Below are positions 9,475-18,300 of a stretch of DNA of 64,000 nt, one piece after another. The stretch is from Paenibacillus polysaccharolyticus. GTDB taxonomy: Bacteria; Bacillota; Bacilli; Paenibacillales; Paenibacillaceae. The notes below the pieces were generated by a model that saw only the letters and a list, made by a program, of their open reading frames with translations, ran no database searches and had not been told where the DNA came from. Position numbers and translations under genes: made by a program. Position 1 is the first letter of the stretch. Each line of letters opens with the position of its first letter. The DNA is taken from assembly GCF_900102085.1 (NCBI RefSeq), contig NZ_FMVM01000017.1:62001-126000 (forward strand), in the 5' to 3' direction.

Positions 9475-10557
9475 TTATTTCGTTCTGCCCTTAAGTTTAT
9501 ATACATAAGCCAGCACTTCGGCTACAGCTTGGAACAAATCGGCTGGTATAGCGTCACCAATCTCAGCTCTCTGGAACAATGCCCGTGCCAGTGGTTTGTT
9601 TTCCATTGTTATCACACCGTGTTCTTTGGCAATTTCTTTAATGCGCAGAGCCACATAATCCTGCCCTTTAGCAATAATTTGCGGAGCTTCCATCTCAGAC
9701 CCTTCATACTTCAATGCTACAGCAAAGTGTGTCGGGTTTGTGATGATTACATCCGCATTTGGTACTTCCTGCATCATACGCTGCATAGCCATACGACGCT
9801 GACGCTCCCGAATTTTGCCCTTGATTAGCGGATCGCCTTCCATTTTCTTATACTCATCCTTAATATCTTGCTTGGACATACGAAGTTTTTTTTCGTTGTC
9901 ATACTTTTTGTAGATGTAGTCGAATATAGCCAAAACCATTAATGCTACGGAAATCTTAACACCGAGGTTCAAGGTTATTGAAGCAGCAAAGTGTAAAATT
10001 GCATCCAGTGAGAAATGGGAAAGTCCTGCTATGTCTGCCTTGTAACTGATAAGGGTGCTGTATACCATGTAACCAATAATTGTCATTTTAAAGACTGTCT
10101 TGGAGAATTCTACCAATGAATTCAGCGAGAATATATTTTTGAAGCCCTTAATCGGATCCAGCTTCTCAAGCTTCGGCTTCAATCCCTCACCTACGAGGAG
10201 AAATCCAACCTGCATATAGTTCACAAGTAAGGCTACAAGGTAAGCAACAATCAAAACAGGTGCAAGCAATAACATAACTTCTATTCCATACCGCATCATC
10301 AGAGCCATCACATTCTCACTATTCACTTCCATGCTCAGCCTGTTCATGAAAATATCCGTGAATAATCGAACGATACGCACCTTGTAAAAATCACTAAAAG
10401 TCATAAGGATTAAAAATGTAAAAAGCAGAATGGATGCTCCTGATATTTCTGTGCTCTTAACAACCTGTCCCTTTTTACGGGCATCATTTCTCTTCTTGGG
10501 AGTGGCTTTTTCCGTCTTCTCTCCGGAAAATAACTGGAGGTCGAGTTGAAGTTTCAT
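9475..10557 (-). CDS. flhB: Flagellar export switch protein FlhB
   Basis: Export-gate protein that switches substrate specificity from rod/hook to filament. Four membrane segments (about residues 30-210) precede a cytoplasmic domain with the autocleavage motif NPTH followed by FAVALKY. The frame is open to 10584, but the ATG at 10557 has GGAGG 11 bases upstream, begins the conserved LQLFSGEKTEKATPKK segment and gives 360 residues, the B. subtilis length. A shorter paralogue of its C-terminal domain (ylqH) lies elsewhere in this window. Confidence 0.96.
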   Translation of the reverse strand: MKLQLDLQLFSGEKTEKATPKKRNDARKKGQVVKSTEISGASILLFTFLILMTFSDFYKVRIVRLFTDIFMNRLSMEVNSENVMALMMRYGIEVMLLLAPVLIVAYLVALLVNYMQVGFLLVGEGLKPKLEKLDPIKGFKNIFSLNSLVEFSKTVFKMTIIGYMVYSTLISYKADIAGLSHFSLDAILHFAASITLNLGVKISVALMVLAIFDYIYKKYDNEKKLRMSKQDIKDEYKKMEGDPLIKGKIRERQRRMAMQRMMQEVPNADVIITNPTHFAVALKYEGSEMEAPQIIAKGQDYVALRIKEIAKEHGVITMENKPLARALFQRAEIGDAIPADLFQAVAEVLAYVYKLKGRTK

Positions 10558-10580
10558 GTGAGTTTTACCCTCCATTTCCC

Positions 10581-11369
10581 TCATCCCGGCCTTTGCCCAA
10601 TTGTGCCAAGCAATTTCTCCATGGATTTGAATATCGCTTCAAATAATTGACTAAATATAAATCCAAAGCTGGGAACAAGCAAAAGCAAAATGGCCAAACC
10701 AACAAGCAATTTAAGTGGCATTCCGACAGCAAAAACATTAAATTGTGGAGCCGTTTTGGCCAGAAACCCCAAGCCTACATCTGTCAAAAATAACGCTACA
10801 ACAATGGGAGCTGCCATCTGAAAGGCTAACATAAAAGATTGTCCCAACGTTCGCACCAAAAATTCTGCTATACTTCCGTCTGCCAGTCTCATATAAAATT
10901 GATTGGATAATGGAATCCAGCGGTAACTGTACACAACTCCATCTAGCAAATAATGATGACCATTCATTGTCAAAAAGAGCAACATCGCAAAAGCGTATTT
11001 CAGGTTACCTGTAAGCGGTGCAGATGCACCAGTCATGGGGTCGTAAACATTAGCCATACCAAAACCGATCTGAAGATCGATGAATGTACCAGCTGTCTGG
11101 ACTGCAGTCATCAGAAGGTAGGCTGTAAACCCTAAAAGCAGGCCAACAATGATTTCTCTGATAACCAGCAGGATGTAACTCAAGTCAGTCGGTACAGTTT
11201 GGTTAATGCCAAAGGTCATGTAAACTGTCAACGTAACAAAAGCAGATATGCCCACCTTAAATGAAGTTGGTACATTTCGAGCTGAAAAAACCGGTGCTGT
11301 TACAAAAAATGAGGCTATTCGACAAAACATAAGCAGAGCAACAGGGAAACTTTGCAGCAATGTCTCCAT
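10581..11369 (-). CDS. fliR: Flagellar export gate protein FliR
   Basis: Integral membrane part of the type III export gate, forming a helical complex with FliP and FliQ. The 262 residues are strongly hydrophobic with about six membrane segments. The TAGTFIDLQIGFGMANVYDP region is typical of the family. It lies between fliQ (10-base gap) and flhB, as in other Firmicutes. Confidence 0.95.
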   Translation of the reverse strand: METLLQSFPVALLMFCRIASFFVTAPVFSARNVPTSFKVGISAFVTLTVYMTFGINQTVPTDLSYILLVIREIIVGLLLGFTAYLLMTAVQTAGTFIDLQIGFGMANVYDPMTGASAPLTGNLKYAFAMLLFLTMNGHHYLLDGVVYSYRWIPLSNQFYMRLADGSIAEFLVRTLGQSFMLAFQMAAPIVVALFLTDVGLGFLAKTAPQFNVFAVGMPLKLLVGLAILLLLVPSFGFIFSQLFEAIFKSMEKLLGTIGQRPG

Positions 11370-11379
11370 CGGCTAAAGC

Positions 11380-11649
11380 CTACCCTACGTATCTGTATAG
11401 ATTATCGAGTATGTTAAACGTGAAATCCATTAATATATTCAAAATCCAAGGCCCAAACATAAGTACTGCTAACAGTACTGCAACAATTTTGGGTACAAAG
11501 GCGAGCGTTTGCTCCTGAATTTGAGTCGTTGCTTGAAAAATACTAATAGCAAGTCCTACAACCAGAGCTAGTATAAGCATAGGTGCACTGGCCAGCAATG
11601 ACGTGTATACTGCTTTTCCGGCCAGACCGATAATAAACTCCGAAGTCAT
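11380..11649 (-). CDS. fliQ: Flagellar export gate protein FliQ
   Basis: Small gate subunit with two transmembrane helices. The 89 residues (family about 89) include AISIFQATTQIQEQTLAFVPK, the conserved loop between the helices. It lies 25 bases after fliP with a GGAGG ribosome site. Confidence 0.95.
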   Translation of the reverse strand: MTSEFIIGLAGKAVYTSLLASAPMLILALVVGLAISIFQATTQIQEQTLAFVPKIVAVLLAVLMFGPWILNILMDFTFNILDNLYRYVG

Positions 11650-11674
11650 GACCGTCCTCCTTTAACGCTCCGGT

Positions 11675-12430
11675 TCAGGTATTAAAACTCAGCAACAGTG
11701 ACTTGACTACCAGATACCACCCGTCCACCAGAACAAAGAGCAGTATTTTGAAAGGTAATGAGATCATGACCGGGGGAAGCATCATCATACCCATGGCCAT
11801 GAGTGTACTCGCCACAACGATGTCGATCACCAGGAAAGGAATAAATATCATAAATCCCATCTGGAAAGCTGTTTTGAGCTCACTGATTGCATATGCCGGT
11901 ACCATTACCGTGATTGGAATATCCTGATACGATTTTGGCTGTTCCGCCTGATTATATTTCATGAACAGCAAGATATCCTTCTCACGTGTATGAGTAAACA
12001 TAAATTTTTTAATCGGATCTGCTGCCTTTTCCAGCGCCTCCGTTTGTGTCAAATCTCCTTTAAGATAAGGCTGTAATGCAACCTGATTAATAGAAGATAA
12101 CGTAGGAGACATGATGAAAAGTGTAAGAAAAAGAGCCAGACCGACCAATACCTGATTCGGAGGCATCTGCTGGGTTCCGAGTGAAGTTCGGACAAACCCA
12201 AGCACAATCACAATCCGAGTAAAACTGGTCATCAGTACCAGCAATGCCGGGGCTATGCTAAGCACAGTAATTAATAGAATAATAGATAATGAACTAGTAC
12301 TTGGCGTGCTGCCATCACCGTTCCCAATCTGTATATCAATATTAGGAATCGGTTCGGCAAAAGCCACCGTAACGGATGCCAGGCTGATAAGTCCTACGAA
12401 ACAACACGCTAACCAAATCTTTTTCTTCAT
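11675..12430 (-). CDS. fliP: Flagellar export gate protein FliP
   Basis: Membrane core of the export gate. An N-terminal signal-like hydrophobic stretch (residues 5-25) is followed by four membrane segments. FTRIVIVLGFVRTSLGTQQMPPNQ, split by the membrane segment, is the family signature, and GMMMLPPVMISLPFK is near the C-terminus. 251 residues. The ATG overlaps the fliO stop (ATGA). Confidence 0.96.
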   Translation of the reverse strand: MKKKIWLACCFVGLISLASVTVAFAEPIPNIDIQIGNGDGSTPSTSSLSIILLITVLSIAPALLVLMTSFTRIVIVLGFVRTSLGTQQMPPNQVLVGLALFLTLFIMSPTLSSINQVALQPYLKGDLTQTEALEKAADPIKKFMFTHTREKDILLFMKYNQAEQPKSYQDIPITVMVPAYAISELKTAFQMGFMIFIPFLVIDIVVASTLMAMGMMMLPPVMISLPFKILLFVLVDGWYLVVKSLLLSFNT

Positions 12431-12969
12431 GAATCCCTCGACCGATCTGTAGTATTGTCTTGATCCAGGAGCTTCTCCATCTTCTCTTTACGGTTTGGCA
12501 TCTGCCGAAGTTTGGATTCAAACATCTCATGAAAAGAAGCAGTGTCCTCAATTTCCATTTCCCGAGGCGGTTCTTCTTTACGAAGACGTTTAGCGAGCTT
12601 GGCTATGATGGGTGGGAGGTTTCCTTGCTGTGAAACAGCATCCCGTTCAAAGGAATCCACAATTCTCTGTGCTTCTTCCAAATCCGAAACCTTATCCAGC
12701 AGCTGTATATTCTCGCCCACACCGATCAAATAAACGTTTCCGCCAATCTCTAAAATTTGCAGTGACTTGTTTTGTCCTAGTCCGACCCCGCCCAAAATGC
12801 GAATGGTTCCGCTTCGAAACCATTGCTGATTTCGTTTGTTCAAGAATCGGATCAGGTAGACAATAAGAACCAGGATGACGGCCAGGACAACAATCACCCA
12901 TACTAGCTGTAGATAATAATTGATTCCTGCGCCAGCTGGTTCTGGAGTACCCCCCTGAGCCATCAACAT
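12427..12969 (-). CDS. fliO: Flagellar biosynthesis protein FliO/FliZ
   Basis: Single-pass membrane protein that helps assemble FliP rings. One hydrophobic helix is at about residues 18-42, followed by RFLNKRN and the FliO-type segment RILGGVGLGQNKSLQILEIG. The remaining C-terminus is charged and cytoplasmic. 180 residues is short compared with B. subtilis FliZ (about 219), but position between cheY and fliP fits. No separate signal-peptide cleavage is evident. Confidence 0.88.
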   Translation of the reverse strand: MLMAQGGTPEPAGAGINYYLQLVWVIVVLAVILVLIVYLIRFLNKRNQQWFRSGTIRILGGVGLGQNKSLQILEIGGNVYLIGVGENIQLLDKVSDLEEAQRIVDSFERDAVSQQGNLPPIIAKLAKRLRKEEPPREMEIEDTASFHEMFESKLRQMPNRKEKMEKLLDQDNTTDRSRDS

Positions 12970-12974
12970 GCTTC

Positions 12975-13340
12975 TTAAGCTCCCAGTGTTTTGCTGATTG
13001 CTTCGATAACCCGATCAGATTGGAAAGGTTTAACGATAAAATCTTTGGCTCCAGCTTGAATGGCATCAATAACCATCGCTTGTTGGCCCATTGCAGAACA
13101 CATAATTACTTTTGCATTTGCATCAATTTTTTTAATTTCTTTCAGAGCAGCAATACCATCCATCTCAGGCATTGTAATATCCATTGTAATCAGATCCGGA
13201 CGAAGTTCCTTGAACTTCTCAACGGCTTGTGCACCATCTGGTGCTTCTCCTACGACTTCGTACCCATTTTTGGACAAAATGTCCCGGATCATCATTCTCA
13301 TAAATGCAGCGTCGTCTACGACTAAAATTCGGTTTGCCAT
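12975..13340 (-). CDS. cheY: Chemotaxis response regulator CheY
   Basis: Single-domain response regulator whose phosphorylated form binds the flagellar switch (FliM/FliY). The 121 residues contain VVDDAAFMR, phospho-Asp54 in ITMDITMPEM and the conserved Lys in DFIVKPF. It sits between fliY and fliO, as in B. subtilis. Confidence 0.96.
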   Translation of the reverse strand: MANRILVVDDAAFMRMMIRDILSKNGYEVVGEAPDGAQAVEKFKELRPDLITMDITMPEMDGIAALKEIKKIDANAKVIMCSAMGQQAMVIDAIQAGAKDFIVKPFQSDRVIEAISKTLGA

Positions 13341-13368
13341 GTTGGTTCAAATCCTCCCTGAATTGTGC

Positions 13369-14670
13369 TTATTGTAATTTCTGAATACGGTCCCATTGGC
13401 TTAGAATATCTATAACACGAACACCAAAGTTTTCGTCAATGACGACAACTTCACCCTTGGCGATCAGTTTGTTATTTACCAAAATATCAACAGGTTCACC
13501 AGCCAACTTATCCAGTTCGACAATCGAACCTTGTGATAGTTCCAATATATCTTTAATTTGCTTTTGGGTCCTTCCTAATTCTACGGTGACTTTAAGGGGA
13601 ATGTCCATCAATAAATTCAAATTGTTCTCGTCTACATTAGCAAAAGCCCCATTTTGCAAATTGGCGAATTGAACAGGCTGTACATTCACATTCCTATTTG
13701 GCGCAGCACCATAGTGTTGAGGCTCACCATAGGCTGGCTGTGGTGGCATATGATATGGTTGCTGCGGTGGCATACCGTATGGTTGCTGTGGAGGCATACC
13801 TTGAGGCATCCCCATCGGAGCTTGACCATATCCACTATAGTCCTGAACAGGCTGCTGTGGAGCCTGTGGAGGCATCTGTTGCTGAGCCGGCGGCTGTTCC
13901 ATAACCGGTGGCGGCGTTGGTGGTGCCACTGGCGCCGGAGCAGGCTCGGGTGTTGAAGCTACAGGAGCACTGGAGGTCGACTCTTGAGCACCTCCAATTA
14001 ACATATCCACCATGTTTTTCGCAAAATGTACAGGAAGCAACTGCATCAAATTCGAATCAATCAGATCCCCTACTAACAGACGGAATGAAACTTGAATGAG
14101 TGTTTCATCTGGTGGTAGATTGGTCACACCTTCGCCGCTTTCCAAGTTGAGAATATCAATCCCTGGAGGAGAAATATTAACAAACCGGTTGAAGATGGTC
14201 GACATAGATGTGGCAGAAGACCCCATCATTTGGTTCATCGCTTCCTGTACCGCGCTAATGTGAATTTCGTTCAATTCTTCGTCGACCGGATTCCCCTCAC
14301 CGCCCAGCATTAAATCAGCGATAATTTGCGCATCTCTCTTTTTGATAACCAGTGAGTTAATGCCTTCGAATCCATCCACATAGTTCACATGAACAGCAAC
14401 ATGTGGCTTAGGGAACGCTTCTTCGAACTGTGTTCGGCTAATAATTGATACTTTAGGTGTTGTAATATCCACTTTAAGGCCTAATAGTGTGGACAACGCA
14501 GTCGCAGCACTGCCAAAAGTGATGTTACCAATCTCCCCCAAGGCATCCTGTTCCAGCTCCGTCAGAAAATCATCAACCGTTTTCTCAGCGGGTTCAGAAC
14601 TCGAGATGGATTCCGATTGCCGAAGCAAAGCGTCGATCTCTTCCTGGGATAAATAATCCTTACTCGTCAA
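13369..14670 (-). CDS. fliY: Flagellar switch protein and CheY-P phosphatase FliY
   Basis: C-ring component of Gram-positive bacteria combining a CheY-binding peptide (SQEEIDALL near the N-terminus), a CheC-like phosphatase domain with two signatures ([12 protein letters not shown] and [12 protein letters not shown]) and a C-terminal SpoA/FliN domain. Between the last two lies a Pro/Gln/Met/Tyr-rich tract (about residues 230-330) with repeats of QQPYGMPP type. TTG at 14670 is preferred: AAGGAG lies 9 bases upstream, while an earlier TTG at 14694 has no ribosome site. It overlaps fliM by 11 bases. Confidence 0.94.
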   Translation of the reverse strand: MTSKDYLSQEEIDALLRQSESISSSEPAEKTVDDFLTELEQDALGEIGNITFGSAATALSTLLGLKVDITTPKVSIISRTQFEEAFPKPHVAVHVNYVDGFEGINSLVIKKRDAQIIADLMLGGEGNPVDEELNEIHISAVQEAMNQMMGSSATSMSTIFNRFVNISPPGIDILNLESGEGVTNLPPDETLIQVSFRLLVGDLIDSNLMQLLPVHFAKNMVDMLIGGAQESTSSAPVASTPEPAPAPVAPPTPPPVMEQPPAQQQMPPQAPQQPVQDYSGYGQAPMGMPQGMPPQQPYGMPPQQPYHMPPQPAYGEPQHYGAAPNRNVNVQPVQFANLQNGAFANVDENNLNLLMDIPLKVTVELGRTQKQIKDILELSQGSIVELDKLAGEPVDILVNNKLIAKGEVVVIDENFGVRVIDILSQWDRIQKLQ

Positions 14671-15658
14671 ATTCTTCAACTCCTTCGGTGACAATTTGAT
14701 CTATTTGCACAGCCACACGGTCCTTAATCGTTCCCGGACTGCCAATATACTTCAGTCTGTCACCAACTTTAATGGAAAGCCCCTCTTCCACCGGTTTATT
14801 CAGCGTAATGACATCGCCAACCGATAATCCTAAAAACTCGGCTATCGAAATTCTGGATTCACCAAGTTCGGCTACAACAGGTAATTTGGCTTTGTTTACA
14901 CGTGATCTCAGCGCTTCGTATTCTTCCGGAGCTCTCGTTTTCTTCTCTGAAACAAACCACTGATGTGTTGATAACCGGGACATAATAGGCTCAAGAACGA
15001 CATGCGGTATACACAAATTGATCATGCCTGTGGTATCGCCGATTTTGGTACTTAGCGAGATCAAGGCAATGGTCTCATTGGGAGATACAATCTGCATAAA
15101 CTGAGGATTCGTCTCCAGTGCTTCCATTCTAGGCGAGATATCCAGTACCGTCTTCCAGGCTTCCTGCAAACTTTCGAAGGCTCGGCTGAATATGCGTTCC
15201 ATAATCGTCGTTTCAATTTCTGTCATGCTTGCAATTTTGGTCGGAGCACTGCCTGTACCTCCTAGCAGACGATCCAGCATCGCATATCCCACATTCGGGT
15301 GAACCTCCATGACCATTCGTCCCTGTAATGGCTCTGCTTCGAAAATGTTCAAAATCGTCATCTTGGGAATAGAACGGATAAACTCGTCATAAGGCAACTG
15401 TTCTACCTGCACAACATTGATCTGAACGAACGTCCGCAGCTGGGCCGAAAAATAAGTGGTGAGAAAACGAGCAAAGTTTTCGTGAATACGCGTCAGACTT
15501 CGAATGTGATCCTTGGAGAAACGCACTGCCCGTTTAAAATCGTAAGACCTGATTTTCTTCTGAGTTTCTTCCTTTTTCAGTTCCTCGGCGTCCATTTCGC
15601 CTGAAGAAAGGGCTGCTAATAGGGCGTCAATCTCGTTTTGTGATAATACATCCACCAT
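14660..15658 (-). CDS. fliM: Flagellar motor switch protein FliM
   Basis: C-ring protein that binds CheY-P through its N-terminal [10 protein letters not shown] peptide and controls rotation sense. The middle CheC-like domain, without phosphatase residues, is followed by a SpoA domain. 332 residues matches B. subtilis FliM. It ends inside the fliY start region. Confidence 0.96.
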   Translation of the reverse strand: MVDVLSQNEIDALLAALSSGEMDAEELKKEETQKKIRSYDFKRAVRFSKDHIRSLTRIHENFARFLTTYFSAQLRTFVQINVVQVEQLPYDEFIRSIPKMTILNIFEAEPLQGRMVMEVHPNVGYAMLDRLLGGTGSAPTKIASMTEIETTIMERIFSRAFESLQEAWKTVLDISPRMEALETNPQFMQIVSPNETIALISLSTKIGDTTGMINLCIPHVVLEPIMSRLSTHQWFVSEKKTRAPEEYEALRSRVNKAKLPVVAELGESRISIAEFLGLSVGDVITLNKPVEEGLSIKVGDRLKYIGSPGTIKDRVAVQIDQIVTEGVEEFDE

Positions 15659-15697
15659 GTTCTCACCCCCTTACAGGTCTACAGCTTGTTCTATTCA

Positions 15698-16156
15698 TTA
15701 CATTGGTGCTATAACAATGTCTGAAACACTTGTGCTTTTCAAGTTCGGCTCAGGCAATGCCTCATTAATTAGCCCCGTTAGTTTCTCATTGAATTGTTTC
15801 ATACCTTTTGCCGAACTCAGTGCCTCAGCCTTGGTATCCGCAAGCGTCTCAATAATGATTGGCTTAACCGTAATACTTTTAATTTTCTCAAAGTCTTCTT
15901 TAGCTTTCTTATCCGACAACTTGAAAGAGAAACTAACCATAATAATACGATCTGCATCAGCCAAATTAGTCTTAATCTGTCCAAGCTCGGATGAAACCTC
16001 TACAATTTCATCTGCTGTCAGCTTTTTTTCTTCAGCAGCTGCCGCTGTATGTGTATTGTCGTTCTTGTTTTGACTTTGCATAAATACAAAAACTACGACC
16101 ACAATGAGTGTGATTGCAAGCAACGTTGTTGCAATCCAGGGCATCATCTTTTTCAT
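15698..16156 (-). CDS. fliL: Flagellar basal-body-associated protein FliL
   Basis: Single-pass membrane protein near the stator ring. A hydrophobic helix is at about residues 6-27, followed by a polar linker and the extracytoplasmic FliL domain. 152 residues. It shares one base with the swrD stop (TGATG), implying coupled translation. Confidence 0.92.
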   Translation of the reverse strand: MKKMMPWIATTLLAITLIVVVVFVFMQSQNKNDNTHTAAAAEEKKLTADEIVEVSSELGQIKTNLADADRIIMVSFSFKLSDKKAKEDFEKIKSITVKPIIIETLADTKAEALSSAKGMKQFNEKLTGLINEALPEPNLKSTSVSDIVIAPM

Positions 16157-16377
16157 CAGGACTCCTCCGTTTGCTGCACTTTAATCGTGGCTGCCTGAAC
16201 TCCAATTTCACGGTTGTATTCTTTGATTTTGGAAATCACTTCATCGGCCTTTTCAAGCACGATTAATCTTTTTCCCGTTACCAGAGTAATATACGTGTCC
16301 GGCGTCTCTTCCACGATTTCGACCATCAGCGCATTTAACCACATGGGAGAACCATTTAACCGCGTAACTGAAATCAT
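16156..16377 (-). CDS. swrD: Small flagellar protein SwrD/FlbD family
   Basis: Short cytoplasmic protein of the FlbD/SwrD family, which in B. subtilis promotes swarming by raising motor power. 73 residues, beginning MISVTRLNG and including LVTGKRLIVLEKADEV. The frame is open to 16392, but the ATG at 16377 follows a GAGGGGGC ribosome site and starts at the conserved N-terminus. It lies between flgE and fliL, as in B. subtilis (old name ylzI). Confidence 0.9.
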   Translation of the reverse strand: MISVTRLNGSPMWLNALMVEIVEETPDTYITLVTGKRLIVLEKADEVISKIKEYNREIGVQAATIKVQQTEES

Positions 16378-16397
16378 GTCAAGCCCCCTCAATCATA

Positions 16398-16419
16398 GTG
16401 GAGGAGCAAGCTCCCCCAC
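16398..16419 (-). other. mRNA hairpin without U-tract, 3' of flgE
   Basis: Minus-strand transcript folds GTGGGGGAG / CTCCTCCAC: nine pairs including one G-U, with a CUUG loop. It is followed by UAUGAUUG, not a U-run, so it is not a standard terminator. It lies 24 bases after the flgE stop and before the swrD ribosome site. A role in processing or 3'-end stability is inference. Confidence 0.6.
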
Positions 16420-16443
16420 CATTTCAAAATCACTAATCAGTTA

Positions 16444-17262
16444 TTATCGTTTCAGGTTAACGACCTCTTGAAGAATTTCGTCTGATGTTGTAATGATCCG
16501 GGAGTTCGCTTGGAAGCCACGCTGTGACACAATCATCTCGGTAAACTCATTCGTCAAATCAACATTGGACATTTCGAGCTGACCAGCAATGATAGCCCCT
16601 GTACCGTCTTCTGCACTATTTGCTGTAACTGGATCAAGTACCCCATCCGGATTGGCATTCGCCGTCATACGATACAAGTTGCCCCCAATTTTCTCTAGAC
16701 CTGAAGGGTTAACAACTTTACCAATCCCCAGCTGCGCTCCGGCTTGAACCGTTCCATCAGCCATCGTCTGATTGATAAAACCATCCTGACCGATTGTGAA
16801 TGAAACCACATCATCCTCAAGAGTAATGTTGGCACCACCATTATCCAATACGAACAAGCCATCAGAAGTTACCAGGTTCCGGGCAGCATCAACATGGAAA
16901 TCACCCGCACGAGTCAAGTAAGGTACCGTTTGCGCATCACTCAAGCGTACCAGAAAAAATCCATCTCCATTAATTCGAAGGTCAGTAGGATTATTGGTGG
17001 TCATCGGGCTACCAGCCAAATGCATTGTGTCAATCGACCCTACTGAAACACCTAGACCTATTTGCTGTGCATTGACACCACCAGAAGGTGCATCCGTTGG
17101 AGCCGTTACCCCTTTAGTCGTTTGGCTCATAATGTCTTTGAACATCACTCGGCTTCCTTTAAATCCAACCGTGTTTACGTTCGCGATATTGTTACCAATG
17201 ACATCGAGTTTGGTTTGAAAACCCCTCATCCCGGAAACGCCTGAGTACATCGATTTCAACAT
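16444..17262 (-). CDS. flgE: Flagellar hook protein FlgE (FlgG-like hook/rod family)
   Basis: Subunit of the extracellular hook, exported by the flagellar type III system. The 272-residue protein has the N-terminal rod/hook motif (SMYSGVSGMRGFQTKLDVIG, then NNIANVNTVGFKGSR), the DLRINGDGFFLV segment and the C-terminal NEFTEMIVSQRGFQANSR motif. Its length resembles both FlgG and the short FlgE of Bacillus; position after flgD and before swrD argues for FlgE. Strong hairpins lie on both sides of the gene. Confidence 0.93.
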   Translation of the reverse strand: MLKSMYSGVSGMRGFQTKLDVIGNNIANVNTVGFKGSRVMFKDIMSQTTKGVTAPTDAPSGGVNAQQIGLGVSVGSIDTMHLAGSPMTTNNPTDLRINGDGFFLVRLSDAQTVPYLTRAGDFHVDAARNLVTSDGLFVLDNGGANITLEDDVVSFTIGQDGFINQTMADGTVQAGAQLGIGKVVNPSGLEKIGGNLYRMTANANPDGVLDPVTANSAEDGTGAIIAGQLEMSNVDLTNEFTEMIVSQRGFQANSRIITTSDEILQEVVNLKR

Positions 17263-17292
17263 TTTACAAAATCCTCCCAGCCTTAAATTGGT

Positions 17293-17343
17293 TGCCGCAT
17301 CAGTCGGTCAGCGGCATTCCGGCTCCCGAGAAGGGCCAGCCGG
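17293..17343 (-). other. Tandem hairpins in the leader of flgE
   Basis: In the 81-base gap before flgE the minus-strand RNA forms two GC-rich stems. The first (17343-17319) pairs CCGGCT with AGCCGG, with an inner CCC/GGG around UUCUC. The second (17316-17293) pairs UGCCGC with GCGGCA around a 12-base loop. Neither is followed by a U-run. They sit just upstream of the flgE ribosome site (GGGAGGA). Function is unknown; 5'-end protection or processing is possible. Confidence 0.6.
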
Positions 17344-17727
17344 CTATGAAATAATTACAGCACTATCGATTTGAGTAAAGACATTGTCTTTCATACTTGC
17401 ACTGTCCATTGCTGTAACGACAGTACGATTTTTGACATTAACGATGAAGGCCATATCCTGCATCAAAATGAGTGACTCTTTTGCCCCTTTGGCAGCAGCC
17501 TTGTCCAATGCAGAACCAATTTGTTTCATTTGTTCGGTTTTCAACTCGATACCACGTTGTTCTAATCGTTTAGCTGCATGATTGCTGAGTTTTAAAAGGT
17601 TATCTTCCAGTACTTGAGCAAAGGGTTTAGACGGTGTGCCAGATGTGTCTCCCGTTTGGGGTTTGCGAAGCATATTTGGAGTAACAGGACCCGTATATAA
17701 CTGTCCAACGGTTATACGGTCACTCAT
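17344..17727 (-). CDS. Flagellar operon protein of unknown function (TIGR02530-like)
   Basis: 127 residues, soluble and Lys/Gln-rich. The segment [27 protein letters not shown] and the later [23 protein letters not shown] resemble a small family found in Firmicute flagellar operons between flgD and flgE, without a settled role. It overlaps the flgD stop by 4 bases. It may act in hook assembly by association, but nothing in the sequence shows this. Confidence 0.8.
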   Translation of the reverse strand: MSDRITVGQLYTGPVTPNMLRKPQTGDTSGTPSKPFAQVLEDNLLKLSNHAAKRLEQRGIELKTEQMKQIGSALDKAAAKGAKESLILMQDMAFIVNVKNRTVVTAMDSASMKDNVFTQIDSAVIIS

Positions 17728-18281
17728 ATGCTCTGCTCTCGATCTTCAGGTTCACTCGTCCCGGCATTCACATCAGACGGGTTACTACCATTAGTATTTG
17801 TAGCATCACTTTGAACGTTCTGGGCAGCTGACTTCGTTTCCTCAGCTTGCTTGGCACGATTCACCTGAATGATTTCATCCAGTTTAATTTCGTCGTTGCC
17901 CACCTTCGCATACTGAACGCCGTCTCGCACAATGATTGAATCTACAGTCCCCTGACGAAGCGTACCACTGTCTGTTTTATCAGAAGAAAGCCAACTGATT
18001 TCCATACCGATCATACCCGATACCGCTCCAAGTGACTGATTTAACGTTTTAAGCTGCGTAGAGATGTTAACCAGTTGCTCCACTGAGCTAAATTGCGCCA
18101 TTTGAGCGATAAACTCTTTATCTTCCATCGGCTGCATCGGATCCTGATTCTGCAACTGCGTAATCAAAATTTTCAGAAATTGATCCTTACCAAGTTCTTT
18201 CGTTGCAGCACTTGTTGTGGCTCTATTTGCAGCCGCGTAATTAGGCCAAGTATTATTAGTAGAAACAATTTCATTTGCCAT
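17724..18281 (-). CDS. flgD: Flagellar hook capping/scaffold protein FlgD
   Basis: Cap protein required to polymerise the hook. The N-terminal FlgD motif is clear: [20 protein letters not shown], then [20 protein letters not shown]. The rest forms a short Tudor-like core, and the C-terminus is Asn/Ser/Gln-rich. 185 residues, longer than B. subtilis FlgD (about 140), with the extra length in the tail. Confidence 0.93.
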   Translation of the reverse strand: MANEIVSTNNTWPNYAAANRATTSAATKELGKDQFLKILITQLQNQDPMQPMEDKEFIAQMAQFSSVEQLVNISTQLKTLNQSLGAVSGMIGMEISWLSSDKTDSGTLRQGTVDSIIVRDGVQYAKVGNDEIKLDEIIQVNRAKQAEETKSAAQNVQSDATNTNGSNPSDVNAGTSEPEDREQSI

Positions 18282-18300
18282 ATATTCACCTCATCCCTGT

